DNA from: Leucobacter ruminantium | Lineage (GTDB): Bacteria; Actinomycetota; Actinomycetes; Actinomycetales; Microbacteriaceae | NCBI RefSeq assembly: GCF_017565705.1 | Contig: NZ_JAGDYL010000001.1 | Location: forward strand, 124,001-188,000 | DNA: 64,000 bases | Direction of reading: 5' to 3' | In this document: in pieces, positions 16,945 through 25,794 of the stretch | Numbering within the stretch: position 1 is the first letter of the stretch | Layout of the letters: each line of letters starts with the position of its first letter | The notes under the pieces: generated by a model | Seen by the model: only the letters and a program-made list of their open reading frames with translations | What the model was told of the DNA's origin: nothing | Database searches by the model: none | Program-made: the position numbers and the translations under genes

Positions 16945-17325
16945 ATGAGCGAGAACACCGCCGACCAGCCGCAGCACGACAGCACGACGCACGACGCGGA
17001 GGCCGCGCAGGCCGCTCGCGACATCGCGGAGGTGCCCGCGGTCGAGATCATCACCGCCGCAGCGGTCAACCTGCTCAGCGCGGCCGCGATCAAGTGCGGT
17101 CTCTCCGACGACCCCGAGAACGAGACCGACCTCGACGAGGCGCGCAAGCTCATCAACGCTCTCGCGGGGCTCATCACCGCCGGCGCCCCCGAGATCAGCG
17201 ACTCGCACGCACGTCCGCTGCGCGACGGCCTCCGCTCGGTGCAGCTCGCCTTCCGCGAGGCCTCGACGATCCCCGATGCACCGGGTCAGGGACCCGGCGA
17301 GAAGTACACCGGATCGGTGATCTGA
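16945..17325 (+). CDS. DUF1844 protein
   Basis: The 126-residue protein belongs to DUF1844, a small actinobacterial family usually next to infC. The conserved core is EVPAVEIITAAAVNLLSAAAIKCGL and DLDEARKLINALAGLI, both amphipathic helices. The first 30 residues are acidic and probably disordered. Its function is not known. AGGA precedes the ATG. It is divergent from infC and shares its upstream region. Confidence 0.88.
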   Translation: MSENTADQPQHDSTTHDAEAAQAARDIAEVPAVEIITAAAVNLLSAAAIKCGLSDDPENETDLDEARKLINALAGLITAGAPEISDSHARPLRDGLRSVQLAFREASTIPDAPGQGPGEKYTGSVI

Positions 17326-17389
17326 GCACACCCGTCGCGGCAGAGGCCGAGGGCGGCCTCCGGACATACGGCGCGGGCAGCGCCGCCGC

Positions 17390-18439
17390 TCATCCCAGCA
17401 GCGGCACCTCGCCACCCCTGCGGGCATCGCGCCACAGATCGACCCCGGCGTCGGCCAGCAGGCCGTCGATCTCCGACAGCTCCTCCGCGGTGAAGTCGAG
17501 TCGCTGCAGCGCCCGCCAGTTCTCGTCGAGCTGCGAGAGTCGGCTCGCGCCGATCACGAGGCTCGACACGCGCTCGTCGCGCAACGCCCATGCGAGCGCG
17601 AGCTGCGCGAGGCTCTGCCCGCGCCTCTCGGCGACCGCGACGAGTGCGCGCAGCCGGCCGCGCAGCTCATCGGTCAGCGCCTCGGAGGTGAAGGAGCCCG
17701 GACCCGAGCCGCGCGATCCCTCGGGGGCTCCGTCGAGGTATTTGCCCGTGAGCAGACCCTGCGCGAGCGCGGTGAAGCCAATCACGCCGAAGCCCTCGTC
17801 GGCCGCCGCATCGAGCAGCCCCTCCGTCTCGATCCAGCGGTTCACCATGCTGTACGACGGCTGGTGAATGGTGATCGGGGTGCCGAGCTCGCGCATGAGA
17901 CCCGCGAGCTCGCGGCTCGCCTCGGCGGAGTACGACGACATGCCGACGTAGTGGGAGCGGCCAGAGCGCACGATGTGGTCGAGGGCCCGCGCCGTCTCCT
18001 CGAGCGGGGTGCGCGGATCGGGGCGGTGGGTGTAGAAGATGTCGACGCAGTCGACGCCGAGGCTCGCGAGCGAGCGGTCGAGGCTCGACACGAGGTGCTT
18101 GCGGCTCGCACCGGCGCCGTGCGGGCCCGGCCACATGTCCCAGCCGGCCTTCGTGGAGATCACGAGCTCGTCGCGGTGCGAAGCGAGATCCTCCCGCAGA
18201 ATGCGCCCGAAGTTGCGCTCGGCCGCCCCGTGCGGCGGGCCGTAGTTGTTCGCGAGGTCGAAGTGGAAGATGCCCCGGTCGAAGGCGCCGAGCACGAGCT
18301 CTCGCTGCGACTCCAGCGGGCGGTCGTCGCCGAAGTTCTGCCACAGCCCGAGCGACAGCAGCGGCAGGTGCAAGCCGCTGCGGCCCACTCGGCGGACGGG
18401 GGTGCGGTCGTATCGCGAGGGCGCTTCGTCGTTGCTCAT
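17390..18439 (-). CDS. Aldo/keto reductase, YghZ-like
   Basis: The 349-residue protein is an NADPH-dependent aldo/keto reductase with a TIM-barrel fold. The catalytic tetrad is visible: Asp (FDLANNYG), Tyr in the same motif, Lys (ISTKAG) and His (YTHRPDP). The end shows VIGASRLSQLDEN for cofactor phosphate binding. It most resembles YghZ (L-glyceraldehyde 3-phosphate reductase) and potassium-channel beta-subunit-like proteins. It has its own -10 hexamer and no obvious pathway partner. Confidence 0.92.
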   Translation of the reverse strand: MSNDEAPSRYDRTPVRRVGRSGLHLPLLSLGLWQNFGDDRPLESQRELVLGAFDRGIFHFDLANNYGPPHGAAERNFGRILREDLASHRDELVISTKAGWDMWPGPHGAGASRKHLVSSLDRSLASLGVDCVDIFYTHRPDPRTPLEETARALDHIVRSGRSHYVGMSSYSAEASRELAGLMRELGTPITIHQPSYSMVNRWIETEGLLDAAADEGFGVIGFTALAQGLLTGKYLDGAPEGSRGSGPGSFTSEALTDELRGRLRALVAVAERRGQSLAQLALAWALRDERVSSLVIGASRLSQLDENWRALQRLDFTAEELSEIDGLLADAGVDLWRDARRGGEVPLLG

Positions 18440-18445
18440 GCCCCG

Positions 18446-18451
18446 ATGCTA
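18446..18451 (-). promoter_or_regulatory. -10 hexamer of the aldo/keto reductase
   Basis: TAGCAT is followed by CGGGGC and the ATG, which fits a leaderless message. Confidence 0.45.
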
Positions 18452-18462
18452 GTACGGGGCCC

Positions 18463-18897
18463 TCATCCTTTCAGGTTCTTCATCGCGAAGTGAGAGCTCA
18501 GCTTGCCGACGCCGCGGACCGACATGATCCGCCGGGTGAGGAAGGACTCGTAGCTCGCGAGGTCGGCGACCGCGACGCGCACGAAATAGTCGGGCGTGCC
18601 GAAGAGGCGCTTGAACTCGACGACCTCGTCGAGGGCGGCGACCTCCCGTTCGAATCCTTCGACGACGGATGTCTCCTGCGAGGCGAGGTCCACCTGCAGG
18701 ATCACCTCGAAGCTGCGCCCCAGCGCCTCCGGGTCGACGACGGCGCGGTAGCCCCGGATGACGCCGCTCGCCTCGAGGCGCTGCACCCGCCGCAGGCAGG
18801 GGCCGGGCGTCAGACCGATGCGCGAGGCGAGCTCGACGTTGCTGATGCGGCCATCCCGCTCGAGCTCTGCGATGATTGCGTGATCCAGAGAATCCAT
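18463..18897 (-). CDS. Lrp/AsnC-family regulator
   Basis: The 144-residue regulator has an N-terminal helix-turn-helix (DGRISNVELASRIGLTPGPCLRRVQRLEASG, in two parts at about 14-45) and a C-terminal RAM ligand domain (about 65-140; GTPDYFVRVAVADLASYESFL). It is divergent from azlCD, so it probably senses branched-chain amino acids or methionine and activates the exporter, as Lrp does for BrnFE in Corynebacterium. An AT-rich palindrome lies immediately upstream of its start. Confidence 0.93.
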   Translation of the reverse strand: MDSLDHAIIAELERDGRISNVELASRIGLTPGPCLRRVQRLEASGVIRGYRAVVDPEALGRSFEVILQVDLASQETSVVEGFEREVAALDEVVEFKRLFGTPDYFVRVAVADLASYESFLTRRIMSVRGVGKLSSHFAMKNLKG

Positions 18898-18902
18898 GAA
18901 TC

Positions 18903-18916
18903 AATATTGCAGTATT
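18903..18916. promoter_or_regulatory. Lrp operator-like palindrome
   Basis: AATATTGCAGTATT is a near-perfect palindrome in a GC-rich region, five bases from the regulator start and about 60 bp from azlC. Its AT-rich symmetric form fits an Lrp binding site for divergent control. Confidence 0.6.
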
Positions 18917-18976
18917 ACGAAGGTGGATGCACCGATACGCACACACATTGCTCCCCCGTTGCGGGATGATGGTCGC

Positions 18977-19732
18977 ATGCGCCCTCCCCGTCCCGCCACG
19001 TCCGCCACCGCTCCGACGGGGCGGCGCTCGCAGGTACTCGCGGGCCTCGGCGACTCGCTCGGCGTGGGCATCGGCATCTTCCCGCTCGGCGTGGCGCTCG
19101 GCGTGCTCGTGGTGCAGGCCGGGCTGCCGTGGTGGCTCGCCCCTGCACTCTCCGTCGGCATCTTCGCGGGCTCGGTCGAACTGCTGCTCGTGAGCATGCT
19201 GGCCGCCGCGACACCCCTCGTCACCATCGCAGTGACGGTCTTCGCCGTGAACTTCAGGCACGTCTTCTACGCCCTGTCATTCCCGATCCAGCGCGTCGCG
19301 CCCGGGCTGCCGCGCGCCTACTCGGTGTACGCGATGATCGACGAGGCGTACGCCACCTACGTGCTGATGCCGGAGGAGCGTCTCTCCTCCGCGCGCATGG
19401 TCGCGGGGCAGCTCGCCATGCAGGCGTACTGGGTGTTCGGCGGCCTCGTGGGCGTCGTGATCGCGGGGGCGCTGCCCGAGCCGATCGAGGGCTTCGAGTT
19501 CGCGCTCGTCGCGCTCTTCGTCGTGATGACGCTCGACGCCGCGCGCAGCAGGCGCGAGGTGCCCTCGGTGCTGCTCGCCGGGCTTTCGGTGGGAGTGTCG
19601 ATGCTCATCGCGCCGGCGCAGGCGCTGCTCGTCGCGCTCGTGCTCTACACCGTGCTGCTGGCGGCGCGCTACGCGCTCGCGCAGAAACGCGGGCTTGCGG
19701 TCGAGGAGAAGGGCGAGGGATCCGATGCCTGA
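18977..19732 (+). CDS. azlC: AzlC-family branched-chain amino acid/methionine exporter, large subunit
   Basis: The 251-residue membrane protein is the large half of a BrnFE/AzlCD exporter. It has about seven to eight membrane helices, with the conserved opening GLGDSLGVGIGIFPLGVALG, then FAVNFRHVFYALSFP and MIDEAYA, family hallmarks. I start it at ATG 18977 because an in-frame ATG 27 codons earlier would run back over the operator and has no ribosome site. AzlD begins 8 bp before its end. Confidence 0.92.
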   Translation: MRPPRPATSATAPTGRRSQVLAGLGDSLGVGIGIFPLGVALGVLVVQAGLPWWLAPALSVGIFAGSVELLLVSMLAAATPLVTIAVTVFAVNFRHVFYALSFPIQRVAPGLPRAYSVYAMIDEAYATYVLMPEERLSSARMVAGQLAMQAYWVFGGLVGVVIAGALPEPIEGFEFALVALFVVMTLDAARSRREVPSVLLAGLSVGVSMLIAPAQALLVALVLYTVLLAARYALAQKRGLAVEEKGEGSDA

Positions 19733-20057
19733 ACAGCTCGCGCCGATCTATCTGATCGCCGCCGTCGCAGTCGCCGGGCTCATCACGCTCGGACTGCGCG
19801 CGCTGCCCTTCGCGGTGCTGAAGCCCCTCCGCCGCTCGCGCTTCGTGCAGGCGCTCGGCCGCTGGATGCCTGCGGGCATCCTGCTGATCCTCGCGGTCGT
19901 GGTGCTGAGGGACCAGTTCGTCTCGTCCGGACGCATCTGGCCCGTCGCCATCGCGACGGCCGTCACCATCGCCGTCCACCTGCTGGGCGGGCGGCGCGCC
20001 CTGCTGAGCATCGCGGCGGGAACCGCCTGCTACATCCTGCTGATCAACTTCATCTGA
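19725..20057 (+). CDS. azlD: AzlD-family exporter, small subunit
   Basis: The 110-residue protein has four hydrophobic segments and the AzlD signature LRALPFAVLKPLRRSRFVQALGRWMPAG (seen in two pieces at about 25-50), followed by VHLLGGRRALLSIAAGT. GAGGGA precedes the ATG inside the azlC end, which ensures coupled synthesis of both subunits. Confidence 0.92.
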   Translation: MPEQLAPIYLIAAVAVAGLITLGLRALPFAVLKPLRRSRFVQALGRWMPAGILLILAVVVLRDQFVSSGRIWPVAIATAVTIAVHLLGGRRALLSIAAGTACYILLINFI

Positions 20058-20094
20058 CGCGATCGAGCCGGGCTCGGCCTGCGCGGGCCTCAGC

Positions 20095-20268
20095 TCACGT
20101 GTCCCGGATCGGGGGCAGGTCGTAGACCTCCTCGCCCGCGGGGTCGTCGCCGCCCGGCGGGTACTCGTCGACCTCGGGCCGACGACCGAGGAAGATTCCG
20201 CTCACCACGAGCCCGCCCCACACGACGGCGGCGGCGAGCACGAGGAAGACGATCGCGATCGGGGTCAT
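20095..20268 (-). CDS. MetS-like small subunit of the NSS transporter
   Basis: The 57-residue peptide has one membrane helix (MTPIAIVFLVLAAAVVWGG) and a charged tail ending EEVYDLPPIRDT. It matches the small subunit type that in Corynebacterium glutamicum is needed with the MetP transporter for methionine and alanine uptake. Its ATG overlaps the transporter stop by 4 bp. Confidence 0.85.
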   Translation of the reverse strand: MTPIAIVFLVLAAAVVWGGLVVSGIFLGRRPEVDEYPPGGDDPAGEEVYDLPPIRDT

Positions 20269-21869
20269 CGGGCACCTCCGGTGGAATCGTTGCCGGCAGC
20301 GCCGGGCCGGGCCTTTGCACCGGCCGCTTCGAGCACCGGCCAGGGAACGAAGTTCGAGGGGTCTCTCTTCCACGGCAGCAGCGTGAGCACCGCGGATCCC
20401 GCGATCATCGCGAACACGGAGCCCCAGCCCACGACGAGCAGGTAACCGGGGCTGTAACCCGAATAGGGGTTCTGAATCAGGTCGATGATCGTCACGATGA
20501 GCATGTAGCCGAGCACGATCGGCCCGAGCACGGAGACGAGCAGCAGCCAGGTGCGCCCCACCTTGAAGGTCGAGAGAGCGCTGAGGTGCCCGCTCAGCTC
20601 GCGGCCGGCTCGTCTGATCCACAGCACGGTCACGGTCATGACGACGGCCGAGCCGACGATGCCGATCTCGTTCGCCCACTTGTCGATGGTGTCGAGGGCG
20701 ATGAGGCCGGTGGTCGTGCCGAAGAGCAGGATGGAGACGACCGCGAGCGCGCCGCCGATGCCGTAGGCGGCGCCCTTGCGGCTCATGCCGAACTTGTCGA
20801 TGATGCCCGCGAACACGACCTCGAGGATCGAGATGAGCGAGGTGAGCGCGGCGAGGGTGAGGGATCCGAAGAACAGCATGCCGAAGAAGGGGCCTCCCGG
20901 CATCTCGGCGACGATCGCGGGGAACGTCACGAAGGCGAGCCCGACGCCGGTCAACCCCTCGAGATCGGCGATGCCCACCCCCTGCTGGTGCGCGAAGAAA
21001 CCGAGGGTCGCGAAGACGCCGATGCCCGCGAGGATCTCGAACGAGGAGTTCGCGAACGCCACCACGAGCCCGGGCGTCGTCATGTTCGACCGGCGCTTGC
21101 GATACGAGGCGTAGGTCATCATGATGCCGAAGGCGACGGAGAGGGAGAAGAAGATCTGGCTGTAGGCCGCGACCCACACGCCGGGGTCGGCGAGGGCTGC
21201 GAAGTCGGGGGTGAACAGCGCGTTCAGCCCGTCGGCCGCGCCGGGCAGGAAGAGCGCGCGCACCACGAGCACGACGAAACCGATGACGAGCAGCGGCATC
21301 GCGATCATGTTGGCCCGCTGCACGCCCTTGACCACGCCCTGGCCGAGCAGCACGATCGTGACCACCCACATCAGCACGAGCGCGATCAGCACGCCCGGCA
21401 CGAAGTCCATCGAGAACAGCGTGCCGTCATCGGGCACCCGCAGGAACTCCCCCTGGAAGAAGCCACCGGCATCGTCGCCCCACCGCAGGTCGAAGGAGAA
21501 CACGAAGTAGCTGCCGGCCCACGCGAGCACAGCCGTGTAGTAGATCGCGATGAACACGCAGATCATCACCTGGAACCAGCCGAGGCTCTCCCCCAGCCGC
21601 CCCGCGACGCGACGCAGGGCGAGCGGCGCCGAGCCGCGGAAGCGGTGCCCGATCGCGTAGTCGAGGAAGAGGATCGGGATACCCGCGGTGAGGAGCGCGA
21701 CGATGTACGGGATCAGGAACGCTCCGCCGCCGTTCTCGTATGCGACGCCCGGGAAGCGCCAGATGTTGCCGAGGCCGACGGCCGAACCGATCGCCGAGAT
21801 GATGAAGCCGATCTGGCCGGTCCACTCGGCGCGCTGCGGCGCGGCCTGCTTCGGTGTGCCCTGGGTCAC
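20265..21869 (-). CDS. Sodium:neurotransmitter symporter (NSS/SNF) family transporter
   Basis: The 534-residue protein has about twelve helices and the NSS signature in helix 1 (SAIGSAVGLGNIWRFPGVAYENGGG), the Na+ and substrate site. Others include SLSVAFGIMMTYASY and NSSFEILAGIGVF. With the MetS-like peptide it is most likely a Na+-coupled methionine/alanine importer like MetPS. The start is a GTG at 21869, nine bases after AAGGAG; upstream in-frame codons would add a basic, unconserved stretch. Confidence 0.9.
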   Translation of the reverse strand: MTQGTPKQAAPQRAEWTGQIGFIISAIGSAVGLGNIWRFPGVAYENGGGAFLIPYIVALLTAGIPILFLDYAIGHRFRGSAPLALRRVAGRLGESLGWFQVMICVFIAIYYTAVLAWAGSYFVFSFDLRWGDDAGGFFQGEFLRVPDDGTLFSMDFVPGVLIALVLMWVVTIVLLGQGVVKGVQRANMIAMPLLVIGFVVLVVRALFLPGAADGLNALFTPDFAALADPGVWVAAYSQIFFSLSVAFGIMMTYASYRKRRSNMTTPGLVVAFANSSFEILAGIGVFATLGFFAHQQGVGIADLEGLTGVGLAFVTFPAIVAEMPGGPFFGMLFFGSLTLAALTSLISILEVVFAGIIDKFGMSRKGAAYGIGGALAVVSILLFGTTTGLIALDTIDKWANEIGIVGSAVVMTVTVLWIRRAGRELSGHLSALSTFKVGRTWLLLVSVLGPIVLGYMLIVTIIDLIQNPYSGYSPGYLLVVGWGSVFAMIAGSAVLTLLPWKRDPSNFVPWPVLEAAGAKARPGAAGNDSTGGAR

Positions 21870-21906
21870 GTGCTCAAGCTCCTTGTCCTCGCGTACGTTC
21901 CCGGAG

Positions 21907-21912
21907 AGACTA
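21907..21912 (-). promoter_or_regulatory. Extended -10 box of the NSS transporter
   Basis: On the minus strand TGCTAGTCT forms an extended -10 about 38 bp upstream of the GTG. Unlike many genes here, this one keeps a leader with a ribosome site. Confidence 0.4.
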
Positions 21913-21979
21913 GCACCGGTGGGCGGCACGCCGTTCCCGTTCGGGCCGCTCTCGGCGGGATTGCTCGAGGCCTGCGCCC

Positions 21980-22876
21980 TCAGCCCCGGGGGCCTGCGAC
22001 GGGGCGCACGCGCATCGAGTCGACGCGCTCCGCGATCACGGCGTTCGCCGCCCAGCGGCGCTGCAGCGATTCGAGCAGTTCGCGCAGCCCCGCATCGTCG
22101 AGGCCCGGCGCGACGAGCAGGCGCACCTCCGTCTCGGCCTGCAGCAGACGGGCCTCGGGGTCGCCCGGCAACAGGGCCAGCGCCTCGACCCCGGGGCCGG
22201 CGCTGGCGCCGATGAACGCCTCGCGCACCGCGGCGTCGTCCCACGCGGGCGGCACGGCTTCGCCGAGCGCCATCGCACGCAGCGCCGGCCTTCGCACGCC
22301 GATCTCGCGATCCGACGATCCCGGGTCGACGATGATGAGATCGGTCTCCTCCTGCGCGGCGGCGAGCGCGAGCTGGGGTCCGGGAACAGGGATCGGCCTG
22401 GCCTCAGCATTCCAGCTCCGCATGGCCTCCGTCGAGCTGAAGACGGGCATCACCCTGCGGCCGTCAGGCCCCGCGACCGTCACGATGGACAGCTCCTGCG
22501 ATTTCTCGACCACCCGCCCGTCGGGCGTCAGCCCCGTGTCGCCCGCCTCCGCGAGCAGCGGCACGAGCAGCCGCGACTCCGAGAGCGCGAGCACGGCGTC
22601 GGCGTGGGCAGCCCCGAGGCGGGCGAGCGCCGCCGCCTGCTCGCCCGCCGCAGCGGTGACGAAGCCCCTCGCCGCCGCCCGGACCTCCGCGACGGCCGCG
22701 GCGAGGCGCGCGGGGGTCGCGCCGTCGTCGTCGGCGAAGGCCGTGCCGTGGTGATCGAAGGTGCGTCCCTGCCAGGGGAACCCCGCGGAGTCGGCGGGGC
22801 CGCCCGGCACGAGGCTCGCCGGCACACCCGTGGACCGCGGAGCGTCGCCCGTGGACGGGAGCTTCCTGATGGCCAT
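21980..22876 (-). CDS. SseB-domain protein
   Basis: The 298-residue protein has an SseB-type N-terminal domain (LLVPLLAEAGDT..SQELSIVTV..RRVMPVFSSTEAMRSWN), followed by a C-terminal domain of unknown role. SseB-like proteins regularly follow priA in actinobacterial his operons; no reaction is known. The ATG overlaps the priA stop by one base (TAATG), so it is co-translated. Confidence 0.85.
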   Translation of the reverse strand: MAIRKLPSTGDAPRSTGVPASLVPGGPADSAGFPWQGRTFDHHGTAFADDDGATPARLAAAVAEVRAAARGFVTAAAGEQAAALARLGAAHADAVLALSESRLLVPLLAEAGDTGLTPDGRVVEKSQELSIVTVAGPDGRRVMPVFSSTEAMRSWNAEARPIPVPGPQLALAAAQEETDLIIVDPGSSDREIGVRRPALRAMALGEAVPPAWDDAAVREAFIGASAGPGVEALALLPGDPEARLLQAETEVRLLVAPGLDDAGLRELLESLQRRWAANAVIAERVDSMRVRPVAGPRG

Positions 22877-23625
22877 TACCGGCCGGCGACGTCCAGTGCT
22901 GCGGGCAGTGTGAAGGCGCCGTCGTAGAGAGCCTTGCCGACGATCGCGCCCTCGACGCCGAGGTGCACGATGGACCGCAGCGCCGCCAGATCGTCGAGAC
23001 TCGAGATCCCGCCCGAGGCGATGACTGGGCGGTCGGTGCGGGCGCAGACCTTCTGCAGCAGCTCGATGTTCGGGCCGCTCATCATGCCGTCCTTCGTGAC
23101 GTCGGTCACGACGTAGCGGGGACAGCCCGCATCCTCGAGGCGCGCGAGCACGTCCCAGAGGTTGCCGCCCTCCTCGGTCCAGCCGCGGGTCGCGAACTGC
23201 TCGCCGCGCACGTCGAGACCGACGGCGATCTGGTCGCCGTAGCGGGCGATCACCGCGCGCGTCCACTCGGGGTTCTCGTGGGCGGCGGTGCCGATGTTCA
23301 CGCGCCTGGCACCCATCTCGAGTGCGGCCTCGAGACTGGCGTCGTCGCGGATCCCTCCCGAGAACTCGATGTTGACCCGGTTGCCTGCGCGCTTGATGAT
23401 CTTGCGCGCCACAGCGACATTGCTGCCGCGGCCGAATGCGGCGTCGAGGTCGACGAGGTGGATCCACTCCGCGCCCTGCTCGATCCAGTCGAGCGCGGCG
23501 TCGACCGGGCTGCCGTAGTTCGTCTCAGTGCCGGCCTCCCCCTGAGTGAGGCGGACCGCCTTGCCGTCGACCATGTCGATGGCGGGCAGCAACTGCAGTT
23601 TAGGGCCCTCGGCGAGCTCGGTCAT
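22876..23625 (-). CDS. priA: Phosphoribosyl isomerase A (HisA, probably also TrpF)
   Basis: This 249-residue TIM barrel isomerises ProFAR to PRFAR in histidine synthesis. Catalytic Asp are present at [10 protein letters not shown] (Asp17) and [13 protein letters not shown] (about 177). Loops [16 protein letters not shown] and [18 protein letters not shown] match the actinobacterial PriA type, which also performs the TrpF step of tryptophan synthesis. It lies between hisH and sseB. Confidence 0.94.
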   Translation of the reverse strand: MTELAEGPKLQLLPAIDMVDGKAVRLTQGEAGTETNYGSPVDAALDWIEQGAEWIHLVDLDAAFGRGSNVAVARKIIKRAGNRVNIEFSGGIRDDASLEAALEMGARRVNIGTAAHENPEWTRAVIARYGDQIAVGLDVRGEQFATRGWTEEGGNLWDVLARLEDAGCPRYVVTDVTKDGMMSGPNIELLQKVCARTDRPVIASGGISSLDDLAALRSIVHLGVEGAIVGKALYDGAFTLPAALDVAGR

Positions 23626-23661
23626 GATGGGTGCGCTCCTTGCGGGTAGTGCGGATTCGGG

Positions 23662-24342
23662 TCAGAAGGTGGCGATCCAGTTGCGCAGCAGCTGGATGCC
23701 CGCCTCGCCGGACTTCTCGGGGTGGAACTGCGTAGCCGTCAGCGGTCCGTTCTCGGCCGCCGCGACGAATCGCTCGCCGTGCTCGGCCCAGGTGACGAGG
23801 GGCTTGGTGGCCTCTCCCCGCCCCTCGAGCGTCCACTCGGTCGCGGCGTAGCTGTGCACGAAGTAGAAGCGCTCGTGCTCGATGCCTGCGAACAGCCTCG
23901 ATCCCTCGGGGGCATCGACCGTGTTCCAACCCATGTGCGGTAGCACGGGAGCCCGCAGCTCGCGCACGGTGCCCGGCCACTGGCCGAGGCCGTCGGTCTC
24001 GACGCCGCGCTCGACGCCGCGCTCGAACATGACCTGCTCGCCCACGCAGATGCCCAGCACCGCACGGCCGCCCGCAAGGCGTCGGTCGATCAGCTCGTCG
24101 CCGCGCACCTCGCGCAGCTGGCTGATCACCGCGTCGAACGCGCCGACGCCCGGCACGAGCAGACCGTCGGCATTCATCACCGCAGCGGGATCCCTCGTCA
24201 GCTCGACGTCGGCACCCGCACGCGCGAGGGCCTTCACCACGGAGTGGACGTTGCCGGACCCGTAATCGAGAACGGCGACGCGCTTCCGACCGGTCCCTGA
24301 GCCTGTCGAAGGGCCGGCCCCGGTAGCGCTTTCCGCGGTCAC
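23662..24342 (-). CDS. hisH: Imidazole glycerol phosphate synthase, glutaminase subunit
   Basis: The 226-residue class I glutamine amidotransferase supplies ammonia to HisF. The nucleophile Cys is in GICVGEQ (about residue 97) and the His/Glu pair in [11 protein letters not shown] (about 212). The start is GTG, overlapping the hisB stop (GTGA). The first 18 residues ([18 protein letters not shown]) are unusual because they are encoded by a dispersed repeat; the conserved chain begins at [12 protein letters not shown]. HisF is not in the window. Confidence 0.94.
   Translation of the reverse strand: MTAESATGAGPSTGSGTGRKRVAVLDYGSGNVHSVVKALARAGADVELTRDPAAVMNADGLLVPGVGAFDAVISQLREVRGDELIDRRLAGGRAVLGICVGEQVMFERGVERGVETDGLGQWPGTVRELRAPVLPHMGWNTVDAPEGSRLFAGIEHERFYFVHSYAATEWTLEGRGEATKPLVTWAEHGERFVAAAENGPLTATQFHPEKSGEAGIQLLRNWIATF
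24292..24315. repeat. Dispersed repeat inside the hisH N-terminal codons
   Basis: The core CCTGAGCCTGTCGAAGG, flanked by complementary GGTCC/GGCC bases, is from memory a very common intergenic element of Microbacteriaceae. Here it is read in frame. Confidence 0.55.
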
Positions 24343-24947
24343 AGAGCGCCCTTCGTGGAGGGGATGCCGGTCTCGAACGGGTCGAGGGCCTTCGCCTGAC
24401 GGAACGCGCGCGCGAAGGCCTTGAACTCCGCCTCGGCGATGTGGTGCGGATCGCGGCCTTCGACGAGGCGCAGGTGCACCGTGAGACGCGCGTTCAGCAC
24501 GAGCGCCTCGAAGAAATGACGCACCATCGACCCCGTGAAGTGGCCGCCGATCAGGTGGAACTCGTAGCCAGCAGGCTCGCCGGAGTGCACGAGGTAGGGA
24601 CGGCCCGAGATGTCGACGACAGCCTGAGCGAGCGCCTCGTCGAGCGGCACGAGCGCATCGCCGTAGCGGGTGATGCCGCGCTTGTCTCCGAGCGCCTCGA
24701 GGATCGCCTGACCGAGCAGGATGCCCGTGTCCTCCACCGTGTGGTGCACGTCGATGTGGGTGTCGCCCTTCGCACGCACCGTCAGATCGGTGAGCGAGTG
24801 CTTCGCGAACGCGGTCAGCATGTGGTCGAAGAACGGCACGCCGGTGTCGATGTCGGAGGCGCCCGAGCCGTCGAGGTCGAGACTGAGGACGATCTGCGAC
24901 TCGCTCGTCGAACGCTCGATCGAGACGGTGCGTGAGGCTGAGGTCAT
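24339..24947 (-). CDS. hisB: Imidazoleglycerol-phosphate dehydratase
   Basis: The 202-residue monofunctional HisB dehydrates imidazole-glycerol phosphate. The metal-binding motifs [28 protein letters not shown] and a second [14 protein letters not shown] are intact. The ATG at 24947 has TAGACT seven bases upstream, so hisB can be transcribed from its own promoter as well as from hisC. Confidence 0.97.
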   Translation of the reverse strand: MTSASRTVSIERSTSESQIVLSLDLDGSGASDIDTGVPFFDHMLTAFAKHSLTDLTVRAKGDTHIDVHHTVEDTGILLGQAILEALGDKRGITRYGDALVPLDEALAQAVVDISGRPYLVHSGEPAGYEFHLIGGHFTGSMVRHFFEALVLNARLTVHLRLVEGRDPHHIAEAEFKAFARAFRQAKALDPFETGIPSTKGAL

Positions 24948-24954
24948 GGGCTCC

Positions 24955-24960
24955 AGTCTA
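24955..24960 (-). promoter_or_regulatory. -10 hexamer of hisB
   Basis: TAGACT is followed by GGAGCCC and the ATG. The GGAG may serve as a residual ribosome site on longer transcripts. Confidence 0.45.
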
Positions 24961-24976
24961 GTCGGCCTAGTCGGCC

Positions 24977-25780
24977 TCACGGATGGCGACGCCGCAGCCG
25001 CACGATCCCCCAGGCTCCGGCGACGGCCGCGATCGCGATCAGCACGATCCAATCGGGCACCGTAGACGAGGCGCTCATCACCGCGGCCTCGAGCCGGGCC
25101 TGCTGCGTGGCGCCGAGCACGCCGCCGAGCGCCGAGGTGCCGTCGGTCACGAGCAGCAGCACCCCGATTCCAGCGGTGAGCAGACCGCCCACGACGTTCG
25201 TCCAGGCGTTGCGCCATCTCCCGATCACCAACTCGCGCGGCCGCACCAGGCGCCGCACCACCGGGAGCCGGTTCCAGAGCAGGGCGAGCAGCAGAAGCGG
25301 CAGCGTCATGCCCAGCGCGAAGACCAGCAGCACGAGCCCGCCGAAGAGCGGATCTCCGCCGAACGCCGCGAAGGCGAGCGCCGCGCCCAGCAGGGGCCCG
25401 GCGCACACGCCCGAAAGCCCGTACACGGAGCCGAGCGCGAATACCGACGCGGCGGATGCGCCGCTCGGACCCCGCCCGCGCATCGCGGCGGGCGGACGCA
25501 CGCCCGCGGCGACCGCGAGACCCAGCACGATCACGAGGATCGCGGCGGCGGTCACGAGCTCGAAGCGATAGCGGTTGACCCACGCTCCGACGGTGCCCGC
25601 GAGCAGGCCGAGCGGCACGAGTGCGGTCGCGAGACCGAGGAAGAACACGCCGGTGCGCGAGAGCAGTTCGCGCGGGCTCGTGAAGGCGTACGCGAAGAAG
25701 GCTGGGAGCAGCATCACCGAGCAGGGGCTCAGCAGCGTGAGCACGCCGCCGAGAAGAGCGCCGAGCAGGCTGAGGTTCAT
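24977..25780 (-). CDS. CcdA/DsbD-like transmembrane thiol transporter
   Basis: The 267-residue protein has six to seven helices and the CcdA features [16 protein letters not shown] (Cys in helix 1) and [15 protein letters not shown] (Cys in helix 4). It should carry reducing equivalents from cytosolic thioredoxin across the membrane. It lies 14 nt downstream of a DsbA-like gene, its likely partner, and both are embedded in a his operon. Confidence 0.9.
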   Translation of the reverse strand: MNLSLLGALLGGVLTLLSPCSVMLLPAFFAYAFTSPRELLSRTGVFFLGLATALVPLGLLAGTVGAWVNRYRFELVTAAAILVIVLGLAVAAGVRPPAAMRGRGPSGASAASVFALGSVYGLSGVCAGPLLGAALAFAAFGGDPLFGGLVLLVFALGMTLPLLLLALLWNRLPVVRRLVRPRELVIGRWRNAWTNVVGGLLTAGIGVLLLVTDGTSALGGVLGATQQARLEAAVMSASSTVPDWIVLIAIAAVAGAWGIVRLRRRHP

Positions 25781-25794
25781 CGGAAGCCCGGTGC

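Noticed and set aside
20586-22754. Long plus-strand frame opposite the NSS transporter and sseB
   Set aside because: Low-complexity His/Asp/Arg-rich translation without a ribosome site.
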